From positions 1-64,000 of the forward strand of contig JANPDI010000044.1 of assembly GCA_031431435.1 (NCBI GenBank): a stretch of 64,000 nt of DNA, written 5' to 3'. The stretch comes from UKL13-2 sp031431435 (GTDB lineage Bacteria > Pseudomonadota > Gammaproteobacteria > Burkholderiales > Usitatibacteraceae). Each line of letters begins with the position of its first letter. The first letter of the stretch is position 1. Shown one piece after another: positions 24,375 to 32,176 of this stretch. The position numbers and the translations under genes are program-made. Below the pieces are notes generated by a model. The model worked only from the letters and a program-made list of their open reading frames with translations. It did not search any database and had not been told where the DNA came from.

Positions 24375-25280
24375 TCAGGCGTTGGTGTTGGCTGCAGGGA
24401 CGGCAACCGCCGGGGCGGGCGGCGCGCCTGCCGGTTGTTTGTAGCGATTGTATCCCCACAAATATTGGGCTGGGGCCATGTTGATCAATTGTTCAACCAT
24501 GGCGTTGGTTTGGCGCGCGGCCAAACTCTTGTCGGCGGCATATTCTTCCGAAAGTGGCTGCAGATGCACACGGTATCCCGCACCTTTGGGCAATCGCTCG
24601 GCGAAAAAAAACAATACGGTCGCGTTGCCGGCGTCAGCCAGACGCGGCAGCAGCGTCATCGTATAGGCCGGACGGCCAAAAAAATCGGCCCATATGCCTT
24701 CGCCGCCAGTTTCGGCCGCCGGTACCTGATCCGGCAAAATCATGATGTTGCCCTTCGCCTTGAGTGTCTTTAGCAACATTCGCACGCCGCCGGCGTTGGC
24801 CGGTGCCGTGGTGGCGCCACCGCGCGCACGTCCGGCCTCCATGATTGGTTCGAGCCATGCCTGCTTTGGCGGACGGTACAGCGCGGTGATAGGCAGCCGG
24901 CTGGCGATAAAACGCCCGGCAATATCAAAACAGCCGAGATGTGGTGAAACAAAAATGATCGGCCGCCCGGCGGCCTGTGCCGCCTCAACGTGCTGCCAGC
25001 CACTGGATGGCGCAAACAGGCGATTCAAACGCGCGATTGACGCCGTCCACGCAATCGCCAGTTCGGTCACACCCTTGCCCTGTTCGGTGAAGGCGTGGCG
25101 CAGTAATATGTTTTTTGACGAGGCATCAAGCGACTGTGAAATCGCGTATTGGTCGACGTTATCAATGGTCACCTGGCGGTGCCGTTTTGACAGCCGCCAG
25201 GCAATTTGACCCAGCAGCGCGCCCAGGGCGTGGTTAAGCCGCAGGGGCAATCTGCCGATAAGATTGAACAACCACCTCAT
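24375..25280 (-). CDS. Lysophospholipid/lipid A acyltransferase (LpxL/LpxM family)
   Basis: 301 residues, with HX4D motif HLGCFD in FVSPHLGCFDIAG. Other motifs: ILPDQVPAAETGGEGIWADFFG (substrate region) and YLWGYNRYK near the C-terminus, typical for LpxL-type enzymes. The ATG 25280 has GGAG about 8 nt upstream. The C-terminal 20 residues are Pro/Ala-rich and look disordered. Together with the downstream gene it forms a two-enzyme lipid A acylation unit. Confidence 0.88.
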   Translation of the reverse strand: MRWLFNLIGRLPLRLNHALGALLGQIAWRLSKRHRQVTIDNVDQYAISQSLDASSKNILLRHAFTEQGKGVTELAIAWTASIARLNRLFAPSSGWQHVEAAQAAGRPIIFVSPHLGCFDIAGRFIASRLPITALYRPPKQAWLEPIMEAGRARGGATTAPANAGGVRMLLKTLKAKGNIMILPDQVPAAETGGEGIWADFFGRPAYTMTLLPRLADAGNATVLFFFAERLPKGAGYRVHLQPLSEEYAADKSLAARQTNAMVEQLINMAPAQYLWGYNRYKQPAGAPPAPAVAVPAANTNA

Positions 25281-25367
25281 TCGGCGGTCTCCAGGGTGGT
25301 GATTTGCATGGCTGGGCGGTTTTGTGTGGCGTCGGATAAACGGCGGGCGGATGAATCGGTGGGTGAG

Positions 25368-25396
25368 TTGGAGTAAGCGTGTGATTTTGCTAAAAT
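25368..25396 (+). promoter_or_regulatory. metK promoter
   Basis: TTGGAG (25368-25373), 17-nt spacer, TAAAAT (25391-25396). The predicted start is about 25403, giving a leader of about 78 nt before metK. Confidence 0.5.
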
Positions 25397-25401
25397 TGCA
25401 C

Positions 25402-25470
25402 GTTTGTATTATCAAGCAGCATCGTGTTGGTCGACAAGCACCAACCAAACTTGTAACCACGACTGAGGGG
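25402..25470 (+). promoter_or_regulatory. Structured metK leader
   Basis: Possible pairings: GTTTG (25402-25406) with CAAAC (25446-25450); GTTGGT (25426-25431) with ACCAAC (25440-25445). Alternatives exclude these: ACAAG (25434-25438) with CTTGT (25450-25454), and TCGTG (25422-25426) with CACGA (25458-25462). GAGGGG (25465-25470) is the likely ribosome-binding site. The switchable layout suggests translational control, but it matches no SAM riboswitch class I recognise. Confidence 0.35.
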
Positions 25471-25480
25471 ATACCCACGC

Positions 25481-26698
25481 ATGAACGATTTTCTTTTTAC
25501 CTCCGAATCTGTATCTGAAGGCCACCCGGACAAAGTGGCCGATCAAATTTCGGATGCCATTCTGGACGCCATCCTGGCCCAGGATCCACATTCACGTGTC
25601 GCGGCGGAAACGCTTTGCAATACCGGTTTGGTGATTCTGGCCGGCGAAATTACCACCCGCGCCAATGTTGACTACATCAATGTCGCGCGTGACACGATAA
25701 AGCGCATCGGCTACGACAATACCGACTACGGGATTGACTACAAGGGCTGTGCGGTGATGGTTTGTTACGACAAACAAAGTCCTGACATTGCCCAGGGCGT
25801 TGACAATGCGCAGGATGACAATCTCGACCAGGGTGCCGGCGATCAGGGTCTGATGTTTGGTTATGCGTGTGACGAAACGCCGGTGTTGATGCCCGCGCCG
25901 ATTTATTACGCCCACCGTCTTGTGCAGCGACAGTCAGAGCTGCGCCGTGACGGCCGCATGCCGTGGCTGCGGCCCGATGCCAAGTCACAGGTGACGATGC
26001 GTTATGTTGACGGCAAACCGCATTCGATCGATACCATTGTGTTGTCAACACAGCACGATCCGGAAATGTCGGACGGCATGAAGATGAAGCAAGAGGCGAT
26101 TGATTCGGTCATCGAAAACATCATTAAGCCGGTATTGCCAAAGGCATGGATTCAGAACACCCGCTACCTCGTGAATCCGACCGGCCGATTTGTCGTTGGC
26201 GGCCCACAGGGTGATTGTGGTCTGACCGGCCGCAAGATTATCGTCGACACCTACGGTGGTGCCTGCCCCCACGGCGGCGGCGCATTTTCCGGCAAGGATC
26301 CGTCCAAAGTGGATCGTTCGGCCGCTTATGCCGCCCGTTATGTGGCCAAAAACGTGGTTGCCGCCGGGCTGGCAAAACAGTGTCAGGTACAGGTGGCCTA
26401 TGCCATTGGTGTGGCGAAACCAATGAATATCACCATCTACACGGAAGGTACCGGCGTGATTCCTGACGCGGAAATCGCCAAGTTGGTGGAGGCTCACTTC
26501 GACCTCCGGCCCCGCGGCATCGTCAAAATGCTCGACTTGTTAAAGCCAATCTACCAAAAGACCGCCGCCTACGGCCATTTTGGTCGTGAAGAACCGGAAT
26601 TCACTTGGGAACGCACCGATATGGCCGCCAAACTGCGTGCCGCCGCGGGCGTCAAGGGTGAGGCAAAAGTTACCGGCGTGGCACTGGCGGCCGAATAG
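25481..26698 (+). CDS. metK: S-adenosylmethionine synthase MetK
   Basis: A 405-residue enzyme making SAM from methionine and ATP. Signature pieces: SESVSEGHPDKVADQISDA (8-26), the GAGDQGLMFGYA hexapeptide region, and GGAFSGKDPSKVDRS near the C-terminal third. Slightly longer than E. coli MetK (384). First gene of an activated-methyl-cycle cluster with ahcY and metF. Confidence 0.98.
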   Translation: MNDFLFTSESVSEGHPDKVADQISDAILDAILAQDPHSRVAAETLCNTGLVILAGEITTRANVDYINVARDTIKRIGYDNTDYGIDYKGCAVMVCYDKQSPDIAQGVDNAQDDNLDQGAGDQGLMFGYACDETPVLMPAPIYYAHRLVQRQSELRRDGRMPWLRPDAKSQVTMRYVDGKPHSIDTIVLSTQHDPEMSDGMKMKQEAIDSVIENIIKPVLPKAWIQNTRYLVNPTGRFVVGGPQGDCGLTGRKIIVDTYGGACPHGGGAFSGKDPSKVDRSAAYAARYVAKNVVAAGLAKQCQVQVAYAIGVAKPMNITIYTEGTGVIPDAEIAKLVEAHFDLRPRGIVKMLDLLKPIYQKTAAYGHFGREEPEFTWERTDMAAKLRAAAGVKGEAKVTGVALAAE

Positions 26699-26713
26699 AA
26701 TTTTTTATATAAT
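26685..26713 (+). promoter_or_regulatory. ahcY promoter
   Basis: A perfect -10 TATAAT at 26708-26713 with a weak -35 (TGGCGG, 26685-26690) inside the end of metK, spacing 17. Transcription would start near 26720, exactly at the beginning of the SAH riboswitch. Confidence 0.6.
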
Positions 26714-26720
26714 GCAAGTT

Positions 26721-26801
26721 CCGAGGAGCGCTGCGATTCATTCATAGAGTTGTTTTTTATGGAATGAGCCAGGCTCGGAAAAGATTCCACGAACTGCGCT
26801 C
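26721..26801 (+). promoter_or_regulatory. SAH riboswitch aptamer
   Basis: The aptamer has the conserved start CCGAGGAGCGCTGCGA (26721-26736), the P1 partner AGGCTCGG (26771-26778) and the 3' segment AACTGCGCTC (26792-26801). Base-pairing: CCGAG with CTCGG, and GAGCGC (26726-26731) with GCGCTC (26796-26801). This is the pattern of the SAH riboswitch known upstream of ahcY in beta- and gamma-proteobacteria. SAH binding turns the recycling gene on. Confidence 0.9.
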
Positions 26802-26831
26802 GCAACTGAAAAGTTGCGGGCGCTTTTTTTT
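26796..26831 (+). terminator. Riboswitch-controlled intrinsic terminator
   Basis: A 12-bp stem: GCGCTCGCAACT (26796-26807), GAAA loop, AGTTGCGGGCGC (26812-26823), with one T-G pair, followed by eight T. Its first six bases are the 3' strand of the SAH aptamer, so aptamer and terminator are mutually exclusive: with SAH bound, read-through into ahcY. Confidence 0.88.
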
Positions 26832-26903
26832 GCCCGCGCGTTATGAACAGACTGTCCGCGCCGATAACACCATTAATCAATCCAGATACTGAACGGGAAC
26901 CAT

Positions 26904-28331
26904 ATGAATGCCATGCTGAAACCACAAAACATCATCAATAACGACTACGTCGTCGCCGATTTGAAACTGGCCGACTGGGGCAACAAGGAAATCAAGATCG
27001 CCGAAATTGAAATGCCGGGTCTGATGGCGATCCGTGAAGAATTTTCACTGACGCGTCCGCTCAAGGGTGCGCGCATCACCGGCTCATTGCATATGACCAT
27101 CCAGACGGCGGTGCTGATCCAAACGCTGGAAGCGCTTGGCGCGCAGGTGCGTTGGGCATCGTGCAACATTTTTTCCACACAAGATCACGCCGCCGCCGCG
27201 ATCGCCATGGCCGGCACGCCGGTGTTTGCCGTTAAAGGTGAGAACCTTGAAGAGTATTGGGATTACACCCACCGCATTTTTGAATGGGCGGACGGTGGTT
27301 ATTCGAACATGATTCTGGACGACGGCGGTGACGCAACCCTGCTGTTGCACCTCGGCACGCGCGCCGAAACAGATGCCTCGGTGTTGTCGAGCCCGGGCTC
27401 TGAGGAAGAGCGTATTTTATACGCGTCGATCAAGGCAAAACTGGCCAAGGATCCAACCTGGTACTCGGTGCGTCTGAAAGAAATCAAGGGTGTTACCGAA
27501 GAGACCACCACCGGTGTGCACCGCCTGTATCAAATGCATAAGGACGGCAAGCTGGCGTTCCCGGCTATCAACGTCAACGACAGTGTGACCAAGTCGAAAT
27601 TCGACAACCTGTATGGCTGCCGCGAATCATTGGTTGACGCCATCAAACGCGCCACCGATGTCATGATCGCCGGCAAAATTGCCGTGGTTGCCGGTTATGG
27701 TGACGTGGGCAAGGGTTCGGCGCAGGCGTTGCGTGCGTTGTCAGCGCAGGTTTGGGTGACCGAGGTTGATCCGATCTGCGCACTGCAGGCGGCAATGGAA
27801 GGTTATCGTGTGGTGACGATGGATTACGCCGCCGACAAGGCCGATATTTTTGTCACGGCCACCGGCAACTATCACATCATCACCCATGACCACATGGCAA
27901 AGATGAAGAATCAGGCGATTGTTTGCAACATCGGTCACTTCGACAATGAGATCGACGTCGCCTCGATTGAGAAGGCGTGCAAATGGGAAGAAATCAAGCC
28001 GCAGGTTGATCATGTGATATTCCCCGATGGCAAGCGCATCATCCTGCTGGCAAAGGGTCGCTTGGTGAATCTGGGCTGCGGTACCGGTCACCCGAGTTAT
28101 GTGATGTCGTCTTCGTTTGCCAATCAGACAATTGCGCAGATCGAGTTGTTCACCAACCCGGATAAATACCCGGTCGGCGTTTATACCCTGCCAAAACACC
28201 TCGACGAAAAAGTCGCGCGTTTGCAACTCAAAACGCTCAATGCACAATTGACCGAACTGACTGATGTTCAGGCCAATTACATTCACGTGTCAAAGCAGGG
28301 GCCTTATAAGCCGGATACCTACCGCTACTAA
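26904..28331 (+). CDS. ahcY: S-adenosylhomocysteine hydrolase AhcY
   Basis: A 475-residue NAD-dependent enzyme splitting SAH to adenosine and homocysteine. The NAD-binding loop is GKIAVVAGYGDVGKG; the C-terminal YKPDTYRY is the cofactor-contacting tail. The ~40-residue insert typical of long-form AdoHcyases appears around residues 150-190. The gene is preceded by an SAH riboswitch and terminator. Downstream it is separated from metF by a long perfect hairpin. Confidence 0.98.
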   Translation: MNAMLKPQNIINNDYVVADLKLADWGNKEIKIAEIEMPGLMAIREEFSLTRPLKGARITGSLHMTIQTAVLIQTLEALGAQVRWASCNIFSTQDHAAAAIAMAGTPVFAVKGENLEEYWDYTHRIFEWADGGYSNMILDDGGDATLLLHLGTRAETDASVLSSPGSEEERILYASIKAKLAKDPTWYSVRLKEIKGVTEETTTGVHRLYQMHKDGKLAFPAINVNDSVTKSKFDNLYGCRESLVDAIKRATDVMIAGKIAVVAGYGDVGKGSAQALRALSAQVWVTEVDPICALQAAMEGYRVVTMDYAADKADIFVTATGNYHIITHDHMAKMKNQAIVCNIGHFDNEIDVASIEKACKWEEIKPQVDHVIFPDGKRIILLAKGRLVNLGCGTGHPSYVMSSSFANQTIAQIELFTNPDKYPVGVYTLPKHLDEKVARLQLKTLNAQLTELTDVQANYIHVSKQGPYKPDTYRY

Positions 28332-28363
28332 GCCGTTCTGGCAGGCAACTGCCTTTAATCCCG

Positions 28364-28405
28364 CCACCCACGTCGATTGCGCGCAGGCGCAATCGACGTG
28401 GGTGG
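28364..28405. repeat. Perfect 19-bp inverted repeat between ahcY and metF
   Basis: CCACCCACGTCGATTGCGC (28364-28382) is exactly complementary to 28387-28405 around loop GCAG. It ends 20 nt before the TTG start of metF and has no T-tract. It could be a terminator for ahcY, an mRNA stability element, or a regulatory hairpin at metF. Confidence 0.8.
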
Positions 28406-28425
28406 GGATATGTTGAAAGCGGACA

Positions 28426-29262
28426 TTGAATCCAGCCAAACAAAATCTTTCATTCGAATTTTTTCCACCCAAGACGCCAGAGGGCGCGGTCAAGCTGCGC
28501 GCGGTGGTTGAGCAACTCGGCCAATTAAAGCCGGCATTTTTTTCGGTGACCTTCGGCGCAGGCGGCTCGACCCAAGAGGGCACGTTGACGACGGTAAACG
28601 ACATTCGTGCGGCGGGTCACCCGGCAGCGCCACATTTGTCGTGTATTGGCTCGACGGTCGAAAGCATTCGTCAGATTCTTCAGCAATATCGTGCCGCTGG
28701 TATCCGCCAGATCATTGCCCTGCGTGGCGATCTGCCTTCCGGCATGGCGCAGGCGGGCGCGTTCCGGCACGCCTCAGACTTGGTGGCGTTCATTCGTGCC
28801 GAACACGGCGACCATTTTCATGTCGATGTCGCGGCCTATCCCGAATATCATCCGCAATCGCGGCATGCACACGACGATCTGAATCACTTCAAAAACAAAG
28901 TCAATGCGGGCGCAAATTCGGCAATCACCCAGTATTTTTTCAACGCCGACGCTTATTTTCATTTTGTCGATCAGGTACGCGCGATGGGAATAGCCATTCC
29001 GATTGTGCCGGGCATCATGCCGATCGCCAATTTTTCCCAGCTGGCGCGCTTTTCAGATGCCTGTGGTGCGGAAATTCCGCGCTGGGTTCGTCTGAAAATG
29101 GAAAGTTACGGCGACGATTCGTCGTCCATCAAGGCTTTTGGCCTCGATTTGGTCACCGACCTTTGCCAGACGTTGATCGACGGCGGTGCACCGGGACTGC
29201 ATTTCTATACGATGAATTCGGCCGGGCTCACCTCGACCATCTGTCACCGGCTCGGCTGCTGA
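28426..29262 (+). CDS. metF: 5,10-methylenetetrahydrofolate reductase MetF
   Basis: A 278-residue FAD-dependent TIM-barrel enzyme giving 5-methyl-THF for methionine synthesis. Family motifs: SFEFFPPKTPEG (9-20), SVTFGAGGST (40-49), ALRGDLP, PGIMPI and LHFYTMN near the C-terminus. The start is a TTG: an in-frame stop lies 12 nt upstream and there is no ATG before the conserved block. Completes the metK-ahcY-metF methyl cycle. Confidence 0.95.
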   Translation: MNPAKQNLSFEFFPPKTPEGAVKLRAVVEQLGQLKPAFFSVTFGAGGSTQEGTLTTVNDIRAAGHPAAPHLSCIGSTVESIRQILQQYRAAGIRQIIALRGDLPSGMAQAGAFRHASDLVAFIRAEHGDHFHVDVAAYPEYHPQSRHAHDDLNHFKNKVNAGANSAITQYFFNADAYFHFVDQVRAMGIAIPIVPGIMPIANFSQLARFSDACGAEIPRWVRLKMESYGDDSSSIKAFGLDLVTDLCQTLIDGGAPGLHFYTMNSAGLTSTICHRLGC

Positions 29263-29316
29263 CGCCGGTCAGTCCTCCGCGATCGCGGGATACTGGCGAA
29301 TGCGCACCGCCGCACA

Positions 29317-29346
29317 TTGATTTAGACTAGCGCAAACAGTAATAAT
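29317..29346 (+). promoter_or_regulatory. Candidate promoter of the SH3-M48 operon
   Basis: TTGATT (29317-29322), 18-nt spacer, AATAAT (29341-29346). The predicted start is about 29353, with the SH3-domain protein beginning at 29376. Confidence 0.35.
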
Positions 29347-29375
29347 CAGCGGGCGCGCATTTTTTGGAGCATCTC

Positions 29376-29963
29376 ATGTTTTTTTGTTTCCGGAAATTTG
29401 GCTTGCCTGTGTGGCATGCAGGGTTCGCCCGCGCAGTTTTGTTTGCGTGTATTTGGCCGGCTTTCGCGCTCAATGCCATCGCTCAAGAGCCGCTGACCAC
29501 CAACCGCGCAACCGAGATGCGGTCACAGCCCGACGACAGTGCGTCGTCGCTGCAATCGTTATCGCCGCAAACAAAGGTTCAGCTAGTTGAGCGCAAAGGT
29601 GCCTGGAGCCGCGTCAAAACCGATTCTCAAACCGGCTGGGTGCGCATGATGCATTTGCGTGGTGGGATCACGCTTGACGAGCCGGCAACAACGACCGGTA
29701 GTAGTGGCGGATTTTTATCCGGTGCCAACCGCTTTTTTGGCGGCAACAAGCAGGGCAATATGCGTGCGCAAAGTGCCACGCTGGGTGTGCGCGGACTGTC
29801 GCCGGAAGAATTAAAATCAGCGTCGCCGAACCCACAAGCGCTGGCGACGGCAAAGTCTTTCGCGTCAACCAAGGCTGATGCTGAACAATTTGCCAAAGCC
29901 GCGAATCTCAGTTCGGCAAAGGTTAATGATCCGGGTGTAGCCGGAACCGGAGGTGCCAAATGA
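29376..29963 (+). CDS. Exported SH3b-domain protein
   Basis: 195 residues with a signal peptide of about 37 residues (ending NAIAQ). A bacterial SH3 (SH3b) domain covers about residues 40-97: TTNRATEMRSQPDDSA then KGAWSRVKTDSQTGWVRMMHLRG. The C-terminal half is low complexity, Ser/Ala/Asn-rich and includes GGFLSGANRFFGG. GGAG 7 nt before ATG 29376. Overlaps the M48 peptidase start (ATGA); such SH3b-M48 pairs are common in beta-proteobacteria and suggest joint work in the envelope. Confidence 0.8.
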   Translation: MFFCFRKFGLPVWHAGFARAVLFACIWPAFALNAIAQEPLTTNRATEMRSQPDDSASSLQSLSPQTKVQLVERKGAWSRVKTDSQTGWVRMMHLRGGITLDEPATTTGSSGGFLSGANRFFGGNKQGNMRAQSATLGVRGLSPEELKSASPNPQALATAKSFASTKADAEQFAKAANLSSAKVNDPGVAGTGGAK

Positions 29964-30841
29964 ACCGATTAATCTCGCGCGTATTGTTCGCAACGCTGCT
30001 GGTGGGCAGCGCAATTGATGCGCACGCTCAATTCGGCAATTTCAATTTGAACAAATTGCAGGACACGCTAAAGAAGGGTAGCGATGTCTTGAAGAAGACA
30101 CAGGATGCAAATGTCGAAATGACGGAAGCGAATGAGGTTGAGACCGGCGACGGCATGGCAGCAACCTTTCTGGGCGCAGTCCCTTTGCATGGCGATGCAA
30201 CCCTGCAGCGCTATGTGAACCGCGTGGGTCGGTGGGTCGCCAGCCATTCTTCACGTCCCGACTTAAAGTGGTCATTCGCGGTTCTTGATACGCCAACAAT
30301 TAATGCGTTCGCGGTACCCGGCGGGACGATTTTTTTGTCGGTGGGCTTGGTCAAGCGCCTTGGGTCCGAGTCAGAGTTGGCTGGTGTGATCGGGCACGAA
30401 ATTGCACATGTGATGCAGAGACACCACGTGAAAGCGATTCAGGCGTCGGCCAAGCAAGATTTGCTCAAGATGGGATTGACTGAGGCGGCTGACCGCAGTG
30501 GCAAAAGCGCTCTGGCGAAAGAAGGCATCAAGGTAGCCGTTTCCGGTGGCATGGATATCATGGCGAAGGGGCTGGACAAATCCGACGAATTTGAAGCGGA
30601 TCGAATCGGTGCTGTACTTGCTGCCCGGGCAGGATACGACCCGTATGGTTTGGTTGTCGTGCTACAAATGCTTGCGGCACTGAAGACTGAAGAGTCCGGA
30701 ATTTCATTGCTGATGAGCACCCACCCGACACCAAACGATCGTTTGACCGAGTTGGAGAAATTCTCGGCGACCCTCGACAAGTATTCTTCGCAGCCACAGG
30801 TCGAAGACCGCTTTGCCAAGGTAGTTGCGGCGCTTAAATAG
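29960..30841 (+). CDS. Exported M48-family zinc metalloprotease
   Basis: 293 residues with a signal peptide (1-23, ending AHA). The zinc site HExxH is in VIGHEIAHVMQRHH; the third ligand is likely Glu in DEFEADRIG. The C-terminal STHPTPNDRLTELEKF motif is typical for this M48C group. Probably a periplasmic quality-control protease similar to BepA or YcaL/LoiP. Translationally coupled to the SH3b protein. Confidence 0.9.
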   Translation: MNRLISRVLFATLLVGSAIDAHAQFGNFNLNKLQDTLKKGSDVLKKTQDANVEMTEANEVETGDGMAATFLGAVPLHGDATLQRYVNRVGRWVASHSSRPDLKWSFAVLDTPTINAFAVPGGTIFLSVGLVKRLGSESELAGVIGHEIAHVMQRHHVKAIQASAKQDLLKMGLTEAADRSGKSALAKEGIKVAVSGGMDIMAKGLDKSDEFEADRIGAVLAARAGYDPYGLVVVLQMLAALKTEESGISLLMSTHPTPNDRLTELEKFSATLDKYSSQPQVEDRFAKVVAALK

Positions 30842-30908
30842 AAAAGTCGTTAATTGGCGGGCGTTTTGAGGCAAAAAATCGTCAAAATGCCCGTGGTTAT
30901 TCGACTTT
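30842..30908. repeat. REP-like intergenic hairpin, copy 3
   Basis: Outer arms AAAGTCG (30843-30849) and CGACTTT (30902-30908); inner arms GGGCGTTTTGA and TCAAAATGCCC around GGCAAAAAATCG. Lies between the convergent M48 and fRMsr genes and may serve both as a terminator. Confidence 0.6.
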
Positions 30909-31438
30909 CATTGTAGGTCTGTCATTGCGATAAACGTTGCCACCATCTGTTCCAAGCCCGCTTGATCTTCCGCGTCAAAGCGGTTGAGGCTCGGACTGTC
31001 GATATCAAACACGCCGATGACTTTGCCGCCAACCGAAATCGGCATGACGATTTCTGAATTGGATGCCGCATCACAGGCGATATGGCCGGGAAACGCGTGT
31101 ACGTCCGCGACTACGTGTGTTTTACCGTGAAACGCCGTGGCACCGCAAACGCCGCGTGGTTGCGGCCTGACCGGAATGCGCACACAAGCGGGTTTGCCTT
31201 GAAACGGCCCGAGAATCAATGTGTCGCCGCGCATCAAGTAGAACCCCGCCCAATTCAAATCCGGCAGCAGATTAAACACCAGCGCGGAGAAGTTGGCGGC
31301 GTTGGCGATGAAATCGCGTTCACCGTCAAGCAAACCGCGCAACTGTTTGTTCAGGTCGGCGTAAAAGTCGGATTTGGTTTCGGCGACGACAACGTTGGCG
31401 GTAAACATCGGTGGGCCCTGGTAAATGACAACGCCCAT
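30908..31438 (-). CDS. msrC: Free methionine-R-sulfoxide reductase (GAF domain)
   Basis: 176 residues with a single GAF domain. The three conserved cysteines of fRMsr are Cys85 (KPACVRIP), Cys98 (GVCGAT) and Cys122 (HIACDAASNSEIV). It reduces free Met-(R)-sulfoxide. The ATG at 31438 is chosen because a near-perfect GGAGGTAAA precedes it; other in-frame starts at 31453 and 31408 are weaker. Confidence 0.9.
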   Translation of the reverse strand: MGVVIYQGPPMFTANVVVAETKSDFYADLNKQLRGLLDGERDFIANAANFSALVFNLLPDLNWAGFYLMRGDTLILGPFQGKPACVRIPVRPQPRGVCGATAFHGKTHVVADVHAFPGHIACDAASNSEIVMPISVGGKVIGVFDIDSPSLNRFDAEDQAGLEQMVATFIAMTDLQ

Positions 31439-31566
31439 TTTACCTCCGGCCATTGTCACCCTGCGGGCTTGATGTTTGGCCGAAAAAAAGTCCGGCCGTC
31501 GAAAACCGGCCGGGCGAGTGAGGAGACCGTTGTGACGGTGCCCGCAAAGGGCGCGCCAAGCATCAA

Positions 31567-31929
31567 TCAGTTTGCCGGCGGTGTGACCGGCTTGGTTTGT
31601 TTATCGTGCTTTTGCACGGCAATACGTTTGCTTTGCACGTCTTGTTTGTGGGCGATCTTGGCCTTCTCTTTTTTAGTGACAACACCGTCTTGCTTGGCTT
31701 TGGCCTCGGCGGCGGCAACATTTGACTGGCCTTTTTTAAGCCGTGCCGCTTCCTTGTCATTCAGCGCGCCGGATGCCTTGCCCTGTTCAATACGTTTGGT
31801 TTGATTGGCTTCGCGCTTGTCGATACGCGGTGTGTTTGGGGTTGCCGGTGCAGGCTGTGCAAATGCCTGTGTGGCAAATACGGTGGTCAGGGCGGCTGCA
31901 AGTCCTGCAATCATCAGTTTGGTGTTCAT
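31567..31929 (-). CDS. Small exported Lys/Ala-rich protein
   Basis: A 120-residue protein: signal peptide to about residue 24 (TQAFAQ), then a highly charged helical body with repeated motifs RIEQGKASGALNDKEAARLKKGQ and AKQDGVVTKKEKAKI, HKQDVQSKRI. The motif pair G-x-L-T/N-x-K/R-E-A-x-x-L and DGVVTxKEKxxI is widely repeated in a family of secreted proteobacterial proteins without a known function. GGAGAAAACC precedes ATG 31929. The frame is open much further upstream but that part carries no protein signal. Confidence 0.75.
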   Translation of the reverse strand: MNTKLMIAGLAAALTTVFATQAFAQPAPATPNTPRIDKREANQTKRIEQGKASGALNDKEAARLKKGQSNVAAAEAKAKQDGVVTKKEKAKIAHKQDVQSKRIAVQKHDKQTKPVTPPAN

Positions 31930-32139
31930 GGTTTTCTCCATCGGAAAGAGGGGGGTGATAAAGGATGACGCGCGGGTTGTAACAACGGTTGAAAAACGGG
32001 TTACCCATGCATCACGTTTGTAACTTGTTGCAGCGTGCGTCGGATACTGCGCAAATAACGCCGCGACGAAATGACGGTTTACGGTATCGGGGCGCTGATT
32101 TGTATCAATCTGTAAGTCGCTTTGTTTGGGAGCGGGATT

Positions 32140-32145
32140 TATAAT
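32140..32145 (+). promoter_or_regulatory. Candidate -10 element for the S9 peptidase
   Basis: A perfect TATAAT, 32 nt upstream of the ATG at 32177. No convincing -35 was found at the right spacing. The gap 31930-32176 serves two divergent genes. Confidence 0.4.
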
Positions 32146-32176
32146 AACCAACCCCATTTCGAACGAGGTTGTCACA

